The notes: generated by a model not told the origin, from the letters alone. Positions 8,536 through 17,521 are shown, numbered from the stretch's first letter. The stretch: 64,000 nucleotides of DNA from Falsiroseomonas sp050563545 (GCF_050563545.1 NZ_JBNXUM010000003.1:277842-341841), one strand, 5' to 3'. Program-made: numbers and translations.

Positions 8536-8945
8536 TGCGCGCCCGGCTTCTCCTGCCGGCGCTGATCGGGCTGTTGCCCGCGACGGTCCTGGCGCAGGGC
8601 CAGCCCCCCCGGCCGGCCGACCGGCCGGCGCCGCCCGCGGCCGCGCGCCCCTTCGGCACGGGCGCCCAGGCCCGGCTGCCGCCCACGGTGAACGGGCCGA
8701 TCAACCTAGTGCCGAATGGCCAGACGCCCTATCGCCCGCGCGACGCCGCCCCCATGCCCAACCGCGACATCGAGGCGCCGCGCGACCGCTTCGCCAACAA
8801 CCTTACCCCGCGCTTCGAGCCGCTGATCCTGCCGCAGGAGCGCCGCCAGGGCGTCACCTTCGGCAACGAGCAGCCCCGCGGCACGCCGGACCGCCCCTTC
8901 GACAACCTCGTGCCAGGCGCGCGGCTGCGCATCCCCTTCGAATAG
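8535..8945 (+). CDS. secreted proline-rich protein of unknown function
   Basis: A 136-residue product with a clear signal peptide (MRARLLLPALIGLLPATVLA, cleavage near LAQ). The mature protein is rich in Pro, Arg, Ala and Asn, with two similar phrases, PFGTGAQARLPP and RPFDNLVPGARLRIPF, and no cysteine or catalytic motif. The ATG at 8535 overlaps the stop of the Nudix gene by one base, so the two are translationally coupled although a cytosolic hydrolase and an exported protein are not obvious partners. No family is recognised. Confidence 0.75.
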   Translation: MRARLLLPALIGLLPATVLAQGQPPRPADRPAPPAAARPFGTGAQARLPPTVNGPINLVPNGQTPYRPRDAAPMPNRDIEAPRDRFANNLTPRFEPLILPQERRQGVTFGNEQPRGTPDRPFDNLVPGARLRIPFE

Positions 8946-8947
8946 GA

Positions 8948-9745
8948 TCAGCGCGGGCCGTTCGCCCGGCCCGGCGACCACACGGGATCGGGCGCCCGCC
9001 AGATCGCGGGATCGCGCAGCATCGCGGCGAGGCCGTCTGCCATCGCCTCGAACATCGCCCTGCCCTTCTCGGCCGTGGCGGCGCGGGGATCGCCGCGCAC
9101 GCCCGTCTCCGGCGCGCGCTCCGCGAAGGACCAGAAGCGCGTCACCGCCGCGTCGCCCGCGGAAAAGCCGGCAGGCGAGACGCTGCGCGCGACCTCGTCC
9201 CGGCGGACCTGTGCGGGATCGAGATGCAGCCAGAGGCTCGTCTCGCCCTCGCAGGCGTGCTGGATGCCGGGCTGCGTCGCGAGGTTCGCGCGGATCGCCT
9301 CGGGCGCGAGCTTCGTGATGGTGGTGCCGCAGACCGGCACGCCGAATTCATGCGCGAGTTCGCGCGCGGCGACCGCCATCGGCTCGATGTTGCCGCCATG
9401 GGAGTTCAACAGGAACAGGCGGGAGAAGCCGTCGGCGCGGATCGACCGGACCACGCAGCGCAGCACGCCGGCGAAGGTCGCGTAGTCCAGGCTGATCGTG
9501 CCGCCGAACGGGAAATGGTGCTCCGACAGCCCCATCCACATCGGCGGCAGCACCACCGCCGCGCCCTCGTCCAGCCGCTCGGCGCCGGCGATGGCGACGG
9601 CGTGGCCGATGAAGCTGTCGGTCCACACCGGCAGGTGCGGCCCGTGCTGCTCCATCGCCGCGACGGGCAGCACCACCACCGCGTCCCCGGCGGCGAGGGC
9701 GCGAAGCTCCGCCGCCGTCATGCGTTCCCACCGGACCTCGACCAT
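8948..9745 (-). CDS. creatininase-family metal-dependent amidohydrolase
   Basis: The 265-residue product shows the metal-site signatures of the creatininase/MftE family: MEQHGPHLPVWTD near residue 30 (Glu and His ligands), NSHGGN in the middle, and HACEGETS with a further glutamate ligand. Members cleave cyclic or linear amides such as creatinine or take part in cofactor maturation; the substrate here is unknown. The start at 9745 is supported by GGGAGAGG seven bases upstream; the frame stays open to 9865 without that support. It ends two bases from the oppositely oriented secreted-protein gene. Confidence 0.9.
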   Translation of the reverse strand: MVEVRWERMTAAELRALAAGDAVVVLPVAAMEQHGPHLPVWTDSFIGHAVAIAGAERLDEGAAVVLPPMWMGLSEHHFPFGGTISLDYATFAGVLRCVVRSIRADGFSRLFLLNSHGGNIEPMAVAARELAHEFGVPVCGTTITKLAPEAIRANLATQPGIQHACEGETSLWLHLDPAQVRRDEVARSVSPAGFSAGDAAVTRFWSFAERAPETGVRGDPRAATAEKGRAMFEAMADGLAAMLRDPAIWRAPDPVWSPGRANGPR

Positions 9746-9818
9746 CGCGCCTCTCCCTGGACTGGCGCGGGGAGAATGGCGCGCGGCGCGGCGGCGCGGA
9801 AGCCGGTGGGATCGCGCG

Positions 9819-10265
9819 CTACAGCGCGAAGTCCGCCGCGGTCCAGGCGCCCACGGTCTGCACATGGATCTCGAAGAGCAGGATGTTCGTCGAGCTCCAG
9901 CCCCGCACGGCCGTGTAGTCCACGACGTCGTCCACGGGCACGACGGTGACGCGGCCCGACAGCGGGCCCGATGTGAACCCGATGCCGAGGAAGGCGCTGC
10001 CCGCCCCCAACGGGCCGAAGGCCGCGACGTTGATCACGTCGGCGCCGATGACGAAGTCCGTCACGACGTCCACGCCGGACAGCGTCGGCCCCGCGTTCGG
10101 CGAGAAGGCGAAGACGTCGTTGCCGGTGCCGCCCGACAGCGTATCGGCCGATGCCCCGCCATTGAGGGTGTCCGCCCCGGCATTGCCGGCAATGGAATCC
10201 GCCCCGCCGGATCCCGCCAGGCTGTTGGCGCCGCCATTGCCGGCCAGCGTCCCGGCGCCGGTCAT
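9819..10265 (-). CDS. RTX protein, C-terminal fragment after a frameshift
   Basis: This is the tail of the RTX protein encoded upstream, in a different frame. It has five more calcium-binding nonapeptides (such as GGSGGADSI and GGTGNDVFA) and then a C-terminal domain (from AFSPNAGPTL, through VDVVTDFVIGADVI, to TAADFAL) of the kind recognised by type I secretion systems. The ATG at 10265 need not be a true start, because the same frame reads sensibly (NDTFVYDAADSVTDSGG) upstream to about 10425, where one base seems to be missing. Joined to the N-terminal part it would give about 790 residues. Confidence 0.7.
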   Translation of the reverse strand: MTGAGTLAGNGGANSLAGSGGADSIAGNAGADTLNGGASADTLSGGTGNDVFAFSPNAGPTLSGVDVVTDFVIGADVINVAAFGPLGAGSAFLGIGFTSGPLSGRVTVVPVDDVVDYTAVRGWSSTNILLFEIHVQTVGAWTAADFAL

Positions 10266-12190
10266 TCGCGCATCCTCGATGTTGAGCGCGCCGCGCAGGG
10301 TGCTGGGGGCCGCCAGGGTGAAGCTGCCGCCGCCGAGCAGCCAGGCATCGCGGGCCCCGCCGGAATCCGTGACGCTGTCCGCGGCGTCGTAGACGAAGGT
10401 GTCGTTGCCGAGGCCACCCCGCGCGTGTCCGCGCCCGGACCGCCATCCAGGCTGTCATTGCCGTCCTCGCCGTCCAGCACGTCGTCGGCCGCGCCGCCTG
10501 ACAGCGTGTCGGCGTTGATGCCGCCGGCCAGGCGATCCGCGCCGTCGCCGCCGGACAGCACGTCGTTGCCCGCGCCGCCGGACAGGCTGTCCGCGCCGGC
10601 GTCGCCGGCAAGGCTGTCGAGGCCGAGATCCCCGGCAAGGGTGTCGTTGTCGGCCCCCCCGACCAGCGTGTCGTTGCCGTCGCCGGCGAAGAGGCTGTCA
10701 TTGCCCGCGCCGCCGTCCATCGCCTCCTTGGCGGAGGAGCCGACCAGCGTGTCGTTCCCGGCCTCGCCGAGCAGCACGTCCTTCTCCGCCGGCGACGCCG
10801 TCCCGCCTGAGGACAGGCTGTCATTGCCCTCGCCGCCCGACAGCGTGTCGGCGCCGCCAAGGCCGAGGAGCAGGTCGTCGCCGAGCCCGCCGAGGATGGA
10901 ATCCGCGCCGGCGCCGCCGGTCAGACGGTCGCCGGCGTCGCCGCCATCGAGCGTGTTGGCGCCCGCGCCGCCATCGAGGCTGTCCGCCTCGGCACCGCCG
11001 AGCAGCGAATCGTCACCATCGCCGCCCGACAGGCTGTCCGCCCCTTCCCCGCCGTCGAGCGTGTCCGCATCCGCCTCGCCGGCCAGGGTGTCGGCGTCCT
11101 CCTCGCCGGCCAGCAGGTCGTTGCCGGCACCGCCCGTCAGGATGTCGGCGCCGCCGGCGCCGAAGACGGTCGCCGCGCCGGCGCCTCCGATGATCCGGTC
11201 GTCGGCGGGTTCCTGCGCGCCCTCCCGCCCGAAGACGACCGCGCCGTCGGCGTCGCCGAGCGTGAATTCGAAGCCGCGCTCCGGCGTCAGGCCCTCGAAG
11301 GCGACGCCGCCCAGGATGAAGGTCCCGGCGCCGGCCAGCACGAAGCCTGGCAGCAGCCCGCCCGCCGTGGCGGGGTCGTAGGCGAGCTGCACCGTCTCGA
11401 ACACGCCAAGAGCGGCGGCGGAGACGGCGAGCCGCGCGGCGGTGTCGAAGCGCACGCCCTCGATGCCGGCGACCTGCGCGCGGCCGATGTCGAGCAGCGT
11501 GCCGCCGGCGACCGCGACGGCGAGCATGTCCTCCCCCGCGCCGCCGTCGAAGAGCTCGCCGAAGCCCGCCGCGGTCTCGGCGGTGGAGAGGCGGATGGTG
11601 TCGTTGCCGATCCCGCCCCGCACGGCATCGCGCCCGGCGCCGGGATCGAGCAGGTCGTCGCCGGCGCGGCCGAACAGCGCATCGTTGCCGCCCTCGCCGA
11701 GCAGCGTGTCGTTGCCGGTGCCGCCTTCCACCAGGTCGGCGCCGCCGCCGCCGGCGATGCTGTCATTGCCGGCGCCGCCGAACAGCCGGTCCGCCCCGCC
11801 CGCCCCGCTGGCCACGTCGTTCCCCGCCGCCGTCAGCACGGCGAGGTCGCCGCCGCTGAAGACGAGGGAGTCGAAGGCGCCCGCGGCCAGCGACAGGCCC
11901 GTCGCGGCGTGCAGCAGCGTCCCCGGCAGCGGCGTCGCCACCGTCCAGGACGCCGCCGTGCCGGACCGCCATTCTATACCCGTGATCGTGCCGGAGCCCG
12001 GCAGCCCCGTGCCGAGCGTCAGCGCGGCCAGGTTGTTGCCGCTCAACACCAGGATGCGCGGGTCCGCCCCGCCGACCGCGAAGGCCATGGTGGAGCCGTC
12101 GCCGCCGAGGAAGGTCAGCGGCAGCGGGCCGAGGAAGCGCAGCGGCGCCCAGTCGCCCGGCGCCGAGGTCGAGACCGTGACGATCGCCAT
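10262..12190 (-). CDS. RTX (hemolysin-type calcium-binding repeat) protein, N-terminal part, frameshifted
   Basis: The protein starts MAIVTVSTSAPGD without a signal peptide, as expected for type I secretion. After about 130 residues of beta-rich sequence come two blocks of GGxGxDxxx nonapeptides separated by a non-repeat segment of roughly 120 residues. The repeats would form calcium-filled beta-rolls outside the cell. The frame loses sense after GGPGADTRG (about 10430): the next residues are Ser/Pro/Ala-rich nonsense up to a stop at 10262, while the +1-shifted frame continues the repeats and holds the secretion domain. So this gene is broken, or the assembly has a one-base error. No type I exporter genes lie nearby. 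Confidence 0.75.
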   Translation of the reverse strand: MAIVTVSTSAPGDWAPLRFLGPLPLTFLGGDGSTMAFAVGGADPRILVLSGNNLAALTLGTGLPGSGTITGIEWRSGTAASWTVATPLPGTLLHAATGLSLAAGAFDSLVFSGGDLAVLTAAGNDVASGAGGADRLFGGAGNDSIAGGGGADLVEGGTGNDTLLGEGGNDALFGRAGDDLLDPGAGRDAVRGGIGNDTIRLSTAETAAGFGELFDGGAGEDMLAVAVAGGTLLDIGRAQVAGIEGVRFDTAARLAVSAAALGVFETVQLAYDPATAGGLLPGFVLAGAGTFILGGVAFEGLTPERGFEFTLGDADGAVVFGREGAQEPADDRIIGGAGAATVFGAGGADILTGGAGNDLLAGEEDADTLAGEADADTLDGGEGADSLSGGDGDDSLLGGAEADSLDGGAGANTLDGGDAGDRLTGGAGADSILGGLGDDLLLGLGGADTLSGGEGNDSLSSGGTASPAEKDVLLGEAGNDTLVGSSAKEAMDGGAGNDSLFAGDGNDTLVGGADNDTLAGDLGLDSLAGDAGADSLSGGAGNDVLSGGDGADRLAGGINADTLSGGAADDVLDGEDGNDSLDGGPGADTRGVASATTPSSTTPRTASRIPAGPAMPGCSAAAASPWRPPAPCAARSTSRMRE

Positions 12191-12356
12191 GATCGATACC
12201 CAGCTGTCCGGCGTCGCCAGTCTGCCGAACGCGGGCGTCGATGCATACCCGGAATCATGCGGGCGGCGCGCGCAACACGCGACACAATGTTTCGGCTGTT
12301 TCGGCCATACAATCAGACGCTTCCGCAGTCGCTCGAAGCGCGCCTAGGCTCCGTGC

Positions 12357-12641
12357 ATGATCGCCTATCGCACGCTTCTCGTCCTTGCGACGCTGCCGGC
12401 GCTGGTCGCGGTCTGGTTCTTCCTGGAAGGCCTGGCCGACGGGAGCGTCTCCGGCCTGAACCTCGGCCTCTGGCTCGGGCTGCTGGCGAGCGTCTGCGGC
12501 GCGCCCGTGCTCGGCTTCGTGCTGCACGGGCGGGGGCAGCCCGGGGCGGCGAAGGTGGTGCTCTCGCTGGGCGCGGTGCCGACGGTCTGCGCTGCGCTGC
12601 TGCTGGTGGTGCTGCTCCTCAACCCTCCGCACTGGCAGTGA
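12357..12641 (+). CDS. small integral membrane protein of unknown function
   Basis: A 94-residue protein with about three hydrophobic segments: residues 4-24 (YRTLLVLATLPALVAVWFF), 37-58 and 69-90, joined by short loops, ending LLNPPHWQ. There is no signal cleavage site and no catalytic motif. The next gene, also a small membrane protein, begins 3 bases after the stop, so they are almost certainly cotranscribed and may work as a pair. Similar short proteins sometimes carry transporter-permease names in databases, but I see no transport domain here. Confidence 0.7.
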   Translation: MIAYRTLLVLATLPALVAVWFFLEGLADGSVSGLNLGLWLGLLASVCGAPVLGFVLHGRGQPGAAKVVLSLGAVPTVCAALLLVVLLLNPPHWQ

Positions 12642-12644
12642 GCC

Positions 12645-12953
12645 ATGATGAACCTCTGGGTCTGGCGGATCTTCCTCCTCATCGCCGTGCCGTCTCTCGC
12701 CGTCGTCGGGATGAGCATCGGCTCGCAGCTGCCGCATGCGCTGGCGACGCGCAGCGACGACCTGCCGGGGCTGCTCGGCTGGGCGGCGGCGCTGGCCACG
12801 GGCGTGCTGATGGTGGTGGCGTCGGTCGTGCTGCGCTACCGCGGGCGGACGGGGACGGCCGCCTTTCTCGCCGGCATCGTCGCGATGCCGGCGGCGGTCG
12901 GGATCAGCATATTCGCGCTGATCGTGCTGCTCTTCATCCTGAAGGGGATGTAG
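12645..12953 (+). CDS. small integral membrane protein of unknown function
   Basis: A 102-residue protein with three predicted membrane segments (about residues 7-25, 43-62 and 72-98) and a short polar loop with RSDD between the first two. It follows the previous small membrane protein by 3 bases. No conserved motif is recognised. It converges on ftsY; two small GC-rich hairpins lie between the stops. Confidence 0.7.
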   Translation: MMNLWVWRIFLLIAVPSLAVVGMSIGSQLPHALATRSDDLPGLLGWAAALATGVLMVVASVVLRYRGRTGTAAFLAGIVAMPAAVGISIFALIVLLFILKGM

Positions 12954-12965
12954 GGGGGGTGAAGG

Positions 12966-13000
12966 GGCGGTCCGATTCAAACCGCCGCGGCTGACGCCGC
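12966..13000. terminator. paired hairpins between convergent genes
   Basis: GGCGGT (12966-12971) pairs with ACCGCC (12981-12986), and directly after it GCGGC (12987-12991) pairs with GCCGC (12996-13000). They sit between the membrane-protein stop at 12953 and the ftsY stop at 13019, where a two-way terminator is expected. There is no T run, so this is a weak call. Confidence 0.35.
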
Positions 13001-13018
13001 TTCGGTCATCGGGACGCC

Positions 13019-14212
13019 TCAGTCCAGCCCGACGAGCCCCCGCGCGAAGTCCCGCGCCTCGAACGGGCGGAGGTCGTCGGCCTTCTCGCCGACGCCGACG
13101 ACGTGCACGGGCAGGCCGAATTCCTGCGCGAGCGCGACGACCACGCCGCCCTTGGCGCTGCCGTCGAGCTTCGTGACGGCGAGCCCGTTGACCTCCACCA
13201 TCTCGCGGAAGACCTTCACCTGGCTCAACGCGTTCTGGCCGGTGGTGGCATCGAGCGTCAGCAGCACGGAATGCGGCGCGGCGGGATCGACGCGGCGGAT
13301 GACGCGCACGACCTTGCGCAGCTCCTCCATCAGCGCGGCCTTGTTGTGCAGGCGGCCGGCAGTGTCGATGAGCAGCACGTCCATCCCTTCGTCCTTCGCG
13401 CGCGTCAGTGCGTCATGCGCCAGCCCCGCGGCGTCGGCGCCCATCTTCGCGGGTGCCACGACCGGGCATCCCGTGCGGTCGCCCCAGATCTGCAACTGCT
13501 CCACCGCGGCGGCCCGGAAGGTGTCGCCGGCGGCGAACATCACCGTCATGCCCTGGCGGCGATATTGCTGGCCGAGCTTGGCGATGGTCGTGGTCTTGCC
13601 CGTGCCGTTGACGCCGACGACGAGCACGACATGCGGGGCATGCGCGGCGACGATCTCCAGCGGCTTCGCGACAGGGCCGAGGATCTCGGCGATGGAGTCC
13701 GCGAGTGCGGCCTTGACTTCCTCGTCGGTGACTTCCTTGCCGAAGCGGGTCTTGCGGAAGTCGTCCACGATGCGCCGCGCGGCGGCGACGCCGAGGTCGG
13801 CGGCGATCAGCGTCTCCTCGAGCTCCTCCAGCGCCTCGTCGTCCAGGCGGCGCTTGCGGAAGACCGTGGTGAGGGCGTCGGTGAGCCGCGCGGTGGAGCG
13901 CGAGAGGCCCTGCTTGAGGCGCGCGAACCAACCGCCCTTGGGCTCAGGCCCGCTCTCTGGCCCGGGCTCTGGCTCGGTGCCGGCCAGCGCCTCGCGCTCG
14001 GCCGCCGCGTCGTCGCGCGGCAGCGCGGCCGGCGGCGCTTCCGGCGGCGGCAGGGGCGCGACCGGCGGCAGCTCGATCGGCGGCGTCGCGTCGTAGGGCG
14101 GCGGCGCGTTCACGTCGGGCAGCACCGGCACGGCGGGCGGCGGGATCGGCGGTTCCGGCTCGGCGGGCGCATCGCGGCCGCGCAGGCGGTCCCAGAAGCC
14201 CTTCAGCGCCAT
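13019..14212 (-). CDS. ftsY: signal recognition particle receptor FtsY
   Basis: GTPase docking the SRP-ribosome complex at the inner membrane for cotranslational protein insertion. The 397-residue protein has a proline- and acid-rich N-terminal A region of about 100 residues, the helical N domain (from about residue 105, LSRSTARLTDALTTVFRKRR), and the G domain with the P loop GVNGTGKTTT, DTFRAAA, DTAGR and TKLDGSAKGG. The start at 14212 overlaps the mtaB stop by one base (TAATG), making a dapF-mtaB-ftsY operon, an arrangement found in many alphaproteobacteria. The A region is unusually rich in proline. Confidence 0.96.
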   Translation of the reverse strand: MALKGFWDRLRGRDAPAEPEPPIPPPAVPVLPDVNAPPPYDATPPIELPPVAPLPPPEAPPAALPRDDAAAEREALAGTEPEPGPESGPEPKGGWFARLKQGLSRSTARLTDALTTVFRKRRLDDEALEELEETLIAADLGVAAARRIVDDFRKTRFGKEVTDEEVKAALADSIAEILGPVAKPLEIVAAHAPHVVLVVGVNGTGKTTTIAKLGQQYRRQGMTVMFAAGDTFRAAAVEQLQIWGDRTGCPVVAPAKMGADAAGLAHDALTRAKDEGMDVLLIDTAGRLHNKAALMEELRKVVRVIRRVDPAAPHSVLLTLDATTGQNALSQVKVFREMVEVNGLAVTKLDGSAKGGVVVALAQEFGLPVHVVGVGEKADDLRPFEARDFARGLVGLD

Positions 14213-15501
14213 TACGCAACTTCCCCGATGAGACCGTCCTCGTCGTGGCCAACGACGCGGAAAGCGCGCAGTTCGCCCGGCGCGCGGTAGGCGTCGCCCG
14301 GCGCGGCGAAGGCGTCGCCCGGCGCGGCGAAGCCGTCGCCCGGCCGGAGATCGCCCCCGCGCGGGCGGAGCGGCGCGAAATGCTCGGTATGGCCGCGGCC
14401 GTTGCCTTCCATCAGCACCTGCTCCGTGCGGCCGAGGCGGCTTTCGTGAAAGCGGCGCGCCGCGCGGCGGCCGGCCTCGCGCAGCGCGGCGGCGCGTTCG
14501 CGGCGCAGCGGCACCGGCACGGCGGGCATGCGCGCGGCCGGCGTGCCGGGGCGCTCGGAATAGGGGAAGACGTGCAGCCAGGTCAGGCCGCATTCTTCGA
14601 CCAGCGCCAGGCTGTCGGCGTGATGCGCGGCGGTCTCGGTCGGGAAGCCTGCGATCAGGTCGGCGCCCAAGGCGATGCCGGGCCGCAGGCGCCGCGCGCG
14701 TTCACAAAGGGCAATGGCGTCGCCGCGCAGGTGCCGCCGCCTCATCCGCTTCAGGATCACGTCCGCGCCGTGCTGCAGCGAGAGATGCAGATGCGGCATG
14801 AAGCGCGGCTCCTCGGCGACCAGGCGCCAGAGATCGTCGTCCATCCCCGCGGGATCGAGCGACGACAGCCGCAGGCGCCTGAGGTCCGGGACCGCGGCCA
14901 GCAGCCCGCGCAGCATCGCCCCGAGGCGCGGCGCGCCGTAGCTCGCGATGTCCACGCCGGTCAGCACGACCTCGTTGACGCCGCGCGCCACCAGGGTACG
15001 CACCTGCTCCGCCACCACGCCGGGCGGCACGGACCGCGAGGGCCCACGGCCGAAGGGGATGACGCAGAAGGTGCATCGGTGGTCGCAGCCCTGCTGGACC
15101 TGGACGAGGGCACGCGCGCGGCTCGCGACGTCGGCGACGGGAGGCACCGGGACGTCGCGCACGGCCATCACGTCGGAGACCTGCGCGGGCCGGTCCAGCG
15201 CGGCCCAGGTCCCGGGCCGGAGCTTGTCGGGATTGCCGATCACGCGCGCCACGCCGGGCAGGCCGGCCCAGCGATCGGGCGCGATCTGCGCGGCGCAGCC
15301 CGTCACGACGATGCGCCGGCCGGGATCGGCGCGCGCCGCGCGGCGGATGGCCTGGCGCGCCTGGCTCTCGGCCTCGGCGGTCACGGCGCAGGTGTTGACG
15401 ATCAGCGCATCGGCATGTCCGGCGCGCGCGGCGAGGTCGCGCATCGCCTCCGACTCGTAGGCGTTGAGCCGGCAGCCGAAGGTGAGGGTGTCAGGCGCCA
15501 T
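14212..15501 (-). CDS. mtaB: tRNA t6A37 methylthiotransferase MtaB
   Basis: Radical-SAM enzyme that adds a methylthio group to N6-threonylcarbamoyladenosine at tRNA position 37 (ms2t6A). The N-terminal UPF0004 domain has cysteines 10, 38 and 69 (FGCRLNAYES, VNTCAVT, VTGCAAQ) for one [4Fe-4S] cluster; the radical-SAM motif CDHRCTFC (Cys139, 143, 146) binds the other. The TRAM-like tail after residue 375 contains an imperfect tandem repeat (GDGFAAPGDAFAAPGDAYRAPG-type units) not expected in the family, probably a loop expansion. It overlaps dapF by 11 bases upstream and ftsY by one base downstream. Confidence 0.93.
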   Translation of the reverse strand: MAPDTLTFGCRLNAYESEAMRDLAARAGHADALIVNTCAVTAEAESQARQAIRRAARADPGRRIVVTGCAAQIAPDRWAGLPGVARVIGNPDKLRPGTWAALDRPAQVSDVMAVRDVPVPPVADVASRARALVQVQQGCDHRCTFCVIPFGRGPSRSVPPGVVAEQVRTLVARGVNEVVLTGVDIASYGAPRLGAMLRGLLAAVPDLRRLRLSSLDPAGMDDDLWRLVAEEPRFMPHLHLSLQHGADVILKRMRRRHLRGDAIALCERARRLRPGIALGADLIAGFPTETAAHHADSLALVEECGLTWLHVFPYSERPGTPAARMPAVPVPLRRERAAALREAGRRAARRFHESRLGRTEQVLMEGNGRGHTEHFAPLRPRGGDLRPGDGFAAPGDAFAAPGDAYRAPGELRAFRVVGHDEDGLIGEVA

Positions 15502-16330
15502 AGCGCGCGAGGTCGAGCTCGCCCGTGAAGGAGGTCGCGACGGGGCCGGTCATCAGGACATGCCCGTCATTCCGCCATTCCATCGTCAGCGTGCCGCCCG
15601 GCAGCTCCACCGCCGCGCGCCGCCCGGTCAGGCCGCGGCGGGCGGCGTTGACGATGGTGGCACAGGCGCCGGAGCCGCAGGCCAGCGTCATGCCCGCGCC
15701 GCGCTCCCACATCACGAGCCGGATGCGCTCGGGCGAGAGCACCTGCGCGAAGCCGATATTCGCGCGCTCGGGGAAGATCGGGTGCCGTTCGAGCTTCGGG
15801 CCGATTTCGGCGACGGGAATGGCGTCGAGCTCCGGTACGAAGAAGGTCGCATGCGGGTTGCCCATGGAGCACGCCGCGGGGTCGGAGACCGGCCCGAGCG
15901 CGAGCGGGACGTGCAGCGTGTCGCATTCCTCGGCCAGCGGCACGTCGCGCCAGCCCAGCCGCGCGGGCCCCATGTCGGCACGCCAGAGGCCGCCGGCCAG
16001 GCGCTCCACCGGCAGGTCGCCGGCGACGGTGCGGACGACGACGCGATCCCTGCCGGCCTGGTCCGCCACCAGGGACGCGATGCAGCGCGTGGCGTTGCCG
16101 CAGGCCTCGGCCTCGGAGCCGTCGGGGTTGAGGATCCGCATGAAGACATCAACGTCCCCTGGCGCGCCGGCGGGCGGGGGCTCCATGACGATGAGCTGGT
16201 CGAAGCCGATCCCGAAATGGCGGTCGCCAATGCCGCGGGCGGCGTCCGGCGTCACGGCAAGTGGCGTCTCGCGCCCGTCCAGCACGACGAAGTCGTTGCC
16301 CAACCCGTGCATCTTGCGGAAAGCGACCAT
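15491..16330 (-). CDS. dapF: diaminopimelate epimerase
   Basis: Converts LL- to meso-diaminopimelate for peptidoglycan and lysine synthesis, using two active-site cysteines without a cofactor. Both are present: EACGNATRC and LACGSGACAT. The N terminus KMHGLGNDFVV and the GFDQLIV segment are family hallmarks, and a length near 280 is normal. I prefer the ATG at 16330 because a GGGG tract lies about seven bases upstream; an ATG four codons earlier (16342) lacks one. It is the first gene of the dapF-mtaB-ftsY run. Confidence 0.96.
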   Translation of the reverse strand: MVAFRKMHGLGNDFVVLDGRETPLAVTPDAARGIGDRHFGIGFDQLIVMEPPPAGAPGDVDVFMRILNPDGSEAEACGNATRCIASLVADQAGRDRVVVRTVAGDLPVERLAGGLWRADMGPARLGWRDVPLAEECDTLHVPLALGPVSDPAACSMGNPHATFFVPELDAIPVAEIGPKLERHPIFPERANIGFAQVLSPERIRLVMWERGAGMTLACGSGACATIVNAARRGLTGRRAAVELPGGTLTMEWRNDGHVLMTGPVATSFTGELDLARYGA

Positions 16331-16543
16331 GGTCCCCGGCATATAGAGCGCGGGAAGCTACGCCGGAACCCGCGCCGGCGCCGGTCGGGGGCGGAGACGG
16401 CGCATGGCCCGCAGACCCGCCGCTGGAGAGACCCGTTGCATCGGCTGCCCTGTATCTGCGAAGAATTTCTCCCATTTGCGCTCCGGCGGCACCCTTCCTA
16501 GATGCTTCTTCCAAGTCCAGGGCAGCCACGGAAGCTCACAGCC

Positions 16544-17512
16544 ATGTCCCGCATCCATGTCATCCATGAGAACGACGCCTGGGTGGTGCCGCTGCGCGCC
16601 GCTTTCGAAGGCCTCGGCGCGCCGCATGAGGAGTTGTTCCTCGACACCGGCATCCTCGACCTGACGCAGCCGCCGCCGGAGGGCGTGTTCTACAACCGGA
16701 TGTCGGCCTCCTCGCATACCCGCGGCCACACCTTCGCGCCGGAATATGCGGGCGCAGTCATCGAATGGCTGGAGCGGCATGGCCGCACGGTGGTCAACGG
16801 CCGCCGGGCGCTTCAGCTCGAGCTGTCAAAGGTCGCGCAGTACCAGGCGCTGGCCGCGCATGGCATCCCGACGCCGGAGACCATCGCCGTGGTCGGCACA
16901 CAGCATATCCCTGACGCCGCCGCGAAGCTCGGCTTCCCCGTCATCCTGAAGCACAACCGCGCGGGCAAGGGCCTCGGCGTCCGGCTGGTCAACAGCGAGG
17001 CCGGGCTGACGCAGGCGCTGGAGGCGATGGCCCATGACGCCGATCCCCATGCGCAGCCGCGCGACGGCATCTGGCTGGTGCAGCGCTACGTCGCGGCGCC
17101 GGAGCCCTTCATCACGCGGGCCGAGTTCGTCGGCGGCAGGTTCCTTTATGCGGTGCGGGTGGACACCTCGGAGGGCTTCGAGCTCTGCCCCGCCGATGCG
17201 TGCCAGGTCGGCGAGGGCGAGTTCTGCCCGGCCGTGGCCCCGGGCGAGAAATTCCGCATCGTCGAGAGCTTCAGCCATCCGCTGATCCCGCGCATGGAGG
17301 CCTTCCTGACGGCGAACGGCATCGGCGTCGGCGCCATCGAGTTCATCACCGACCGCGACGGCCGCACCTTCGCCTACGACGTGAACACCAATACGAACTA
17401 CAACGCGGACGCCGAGCGGAAGGCCGGGCGCGAGGGGGCGCGCACGGGCATGGGCGCGATCGCGGCGCATCTGCACAGGCTGCTGGACAGCCGGCTGGCG
17501 AAGGCGGCCTGA
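16544..17512 (+). CDS. ATP-grasp (RimK-like) ligase-family protein
   Basis: A 322-residue protein beginning MSRIHVIHENDAWVVPLRAA. It has the ATP-grasp lysine region (FPVILKHNRAGKGLGVRLV), a second-lobe IWLVQRYV hinge, and the metal-binding end of the fold (IEFITDRDG then DVNTNTNYN). This family joins a carboxylate to an amine or thiol via an acyl phosphate; the RimK branch adds amino acids such as glutamate. The substrate cannot be predicted, and neighbouring genes do not help: dapF diverges upstream and an IclR regulator lies tail-to-tail downstream. Confidence 0.85.
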   Translation: MSRIHVIHENDAWVVPLRAAFEGLGAPHEELFLDTGILDLTQPPPEGVFYNRMSASSHTRGHTFAPEYAGAVIEWLERHGRTVVNGRRALQLELSKVAQYQALAAHGIPTPETIAVVGTQHIPDAAAKLGFPVILKHNRAGKGLGVRLVNSEAGLTQALEAMAHDADPHAQPRDGIWLVQRYVAAPEPFITRAEFVGGRFLYAVRVDTSEGFELCPADACQVGEGEFCPAVAPGEKFRIVESFSHPLIPRMEAFLTANGIGVGAIEFITDRDGRTFAYDVNTNTNYNADAERKAGREGARTGMGAIAAHLHRLLDSRLAKAA

Positions 17513-17521
17513 CTGGTTGCG

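Noticed and set aside
9498..11381. A 627-codon plus-strand frame opposite the RTX gene
   Set aside because: Pro/Ser/Ala-rich shadow of RTX repeats; no start signal or family match.
10450..11800. Possible minisatellite or CRISPR-like repeat region
   Set aside because: The periodicity is nine codons and encodes GGxGxDxxx calcium-binding motifs; it is a protein-level repeat.
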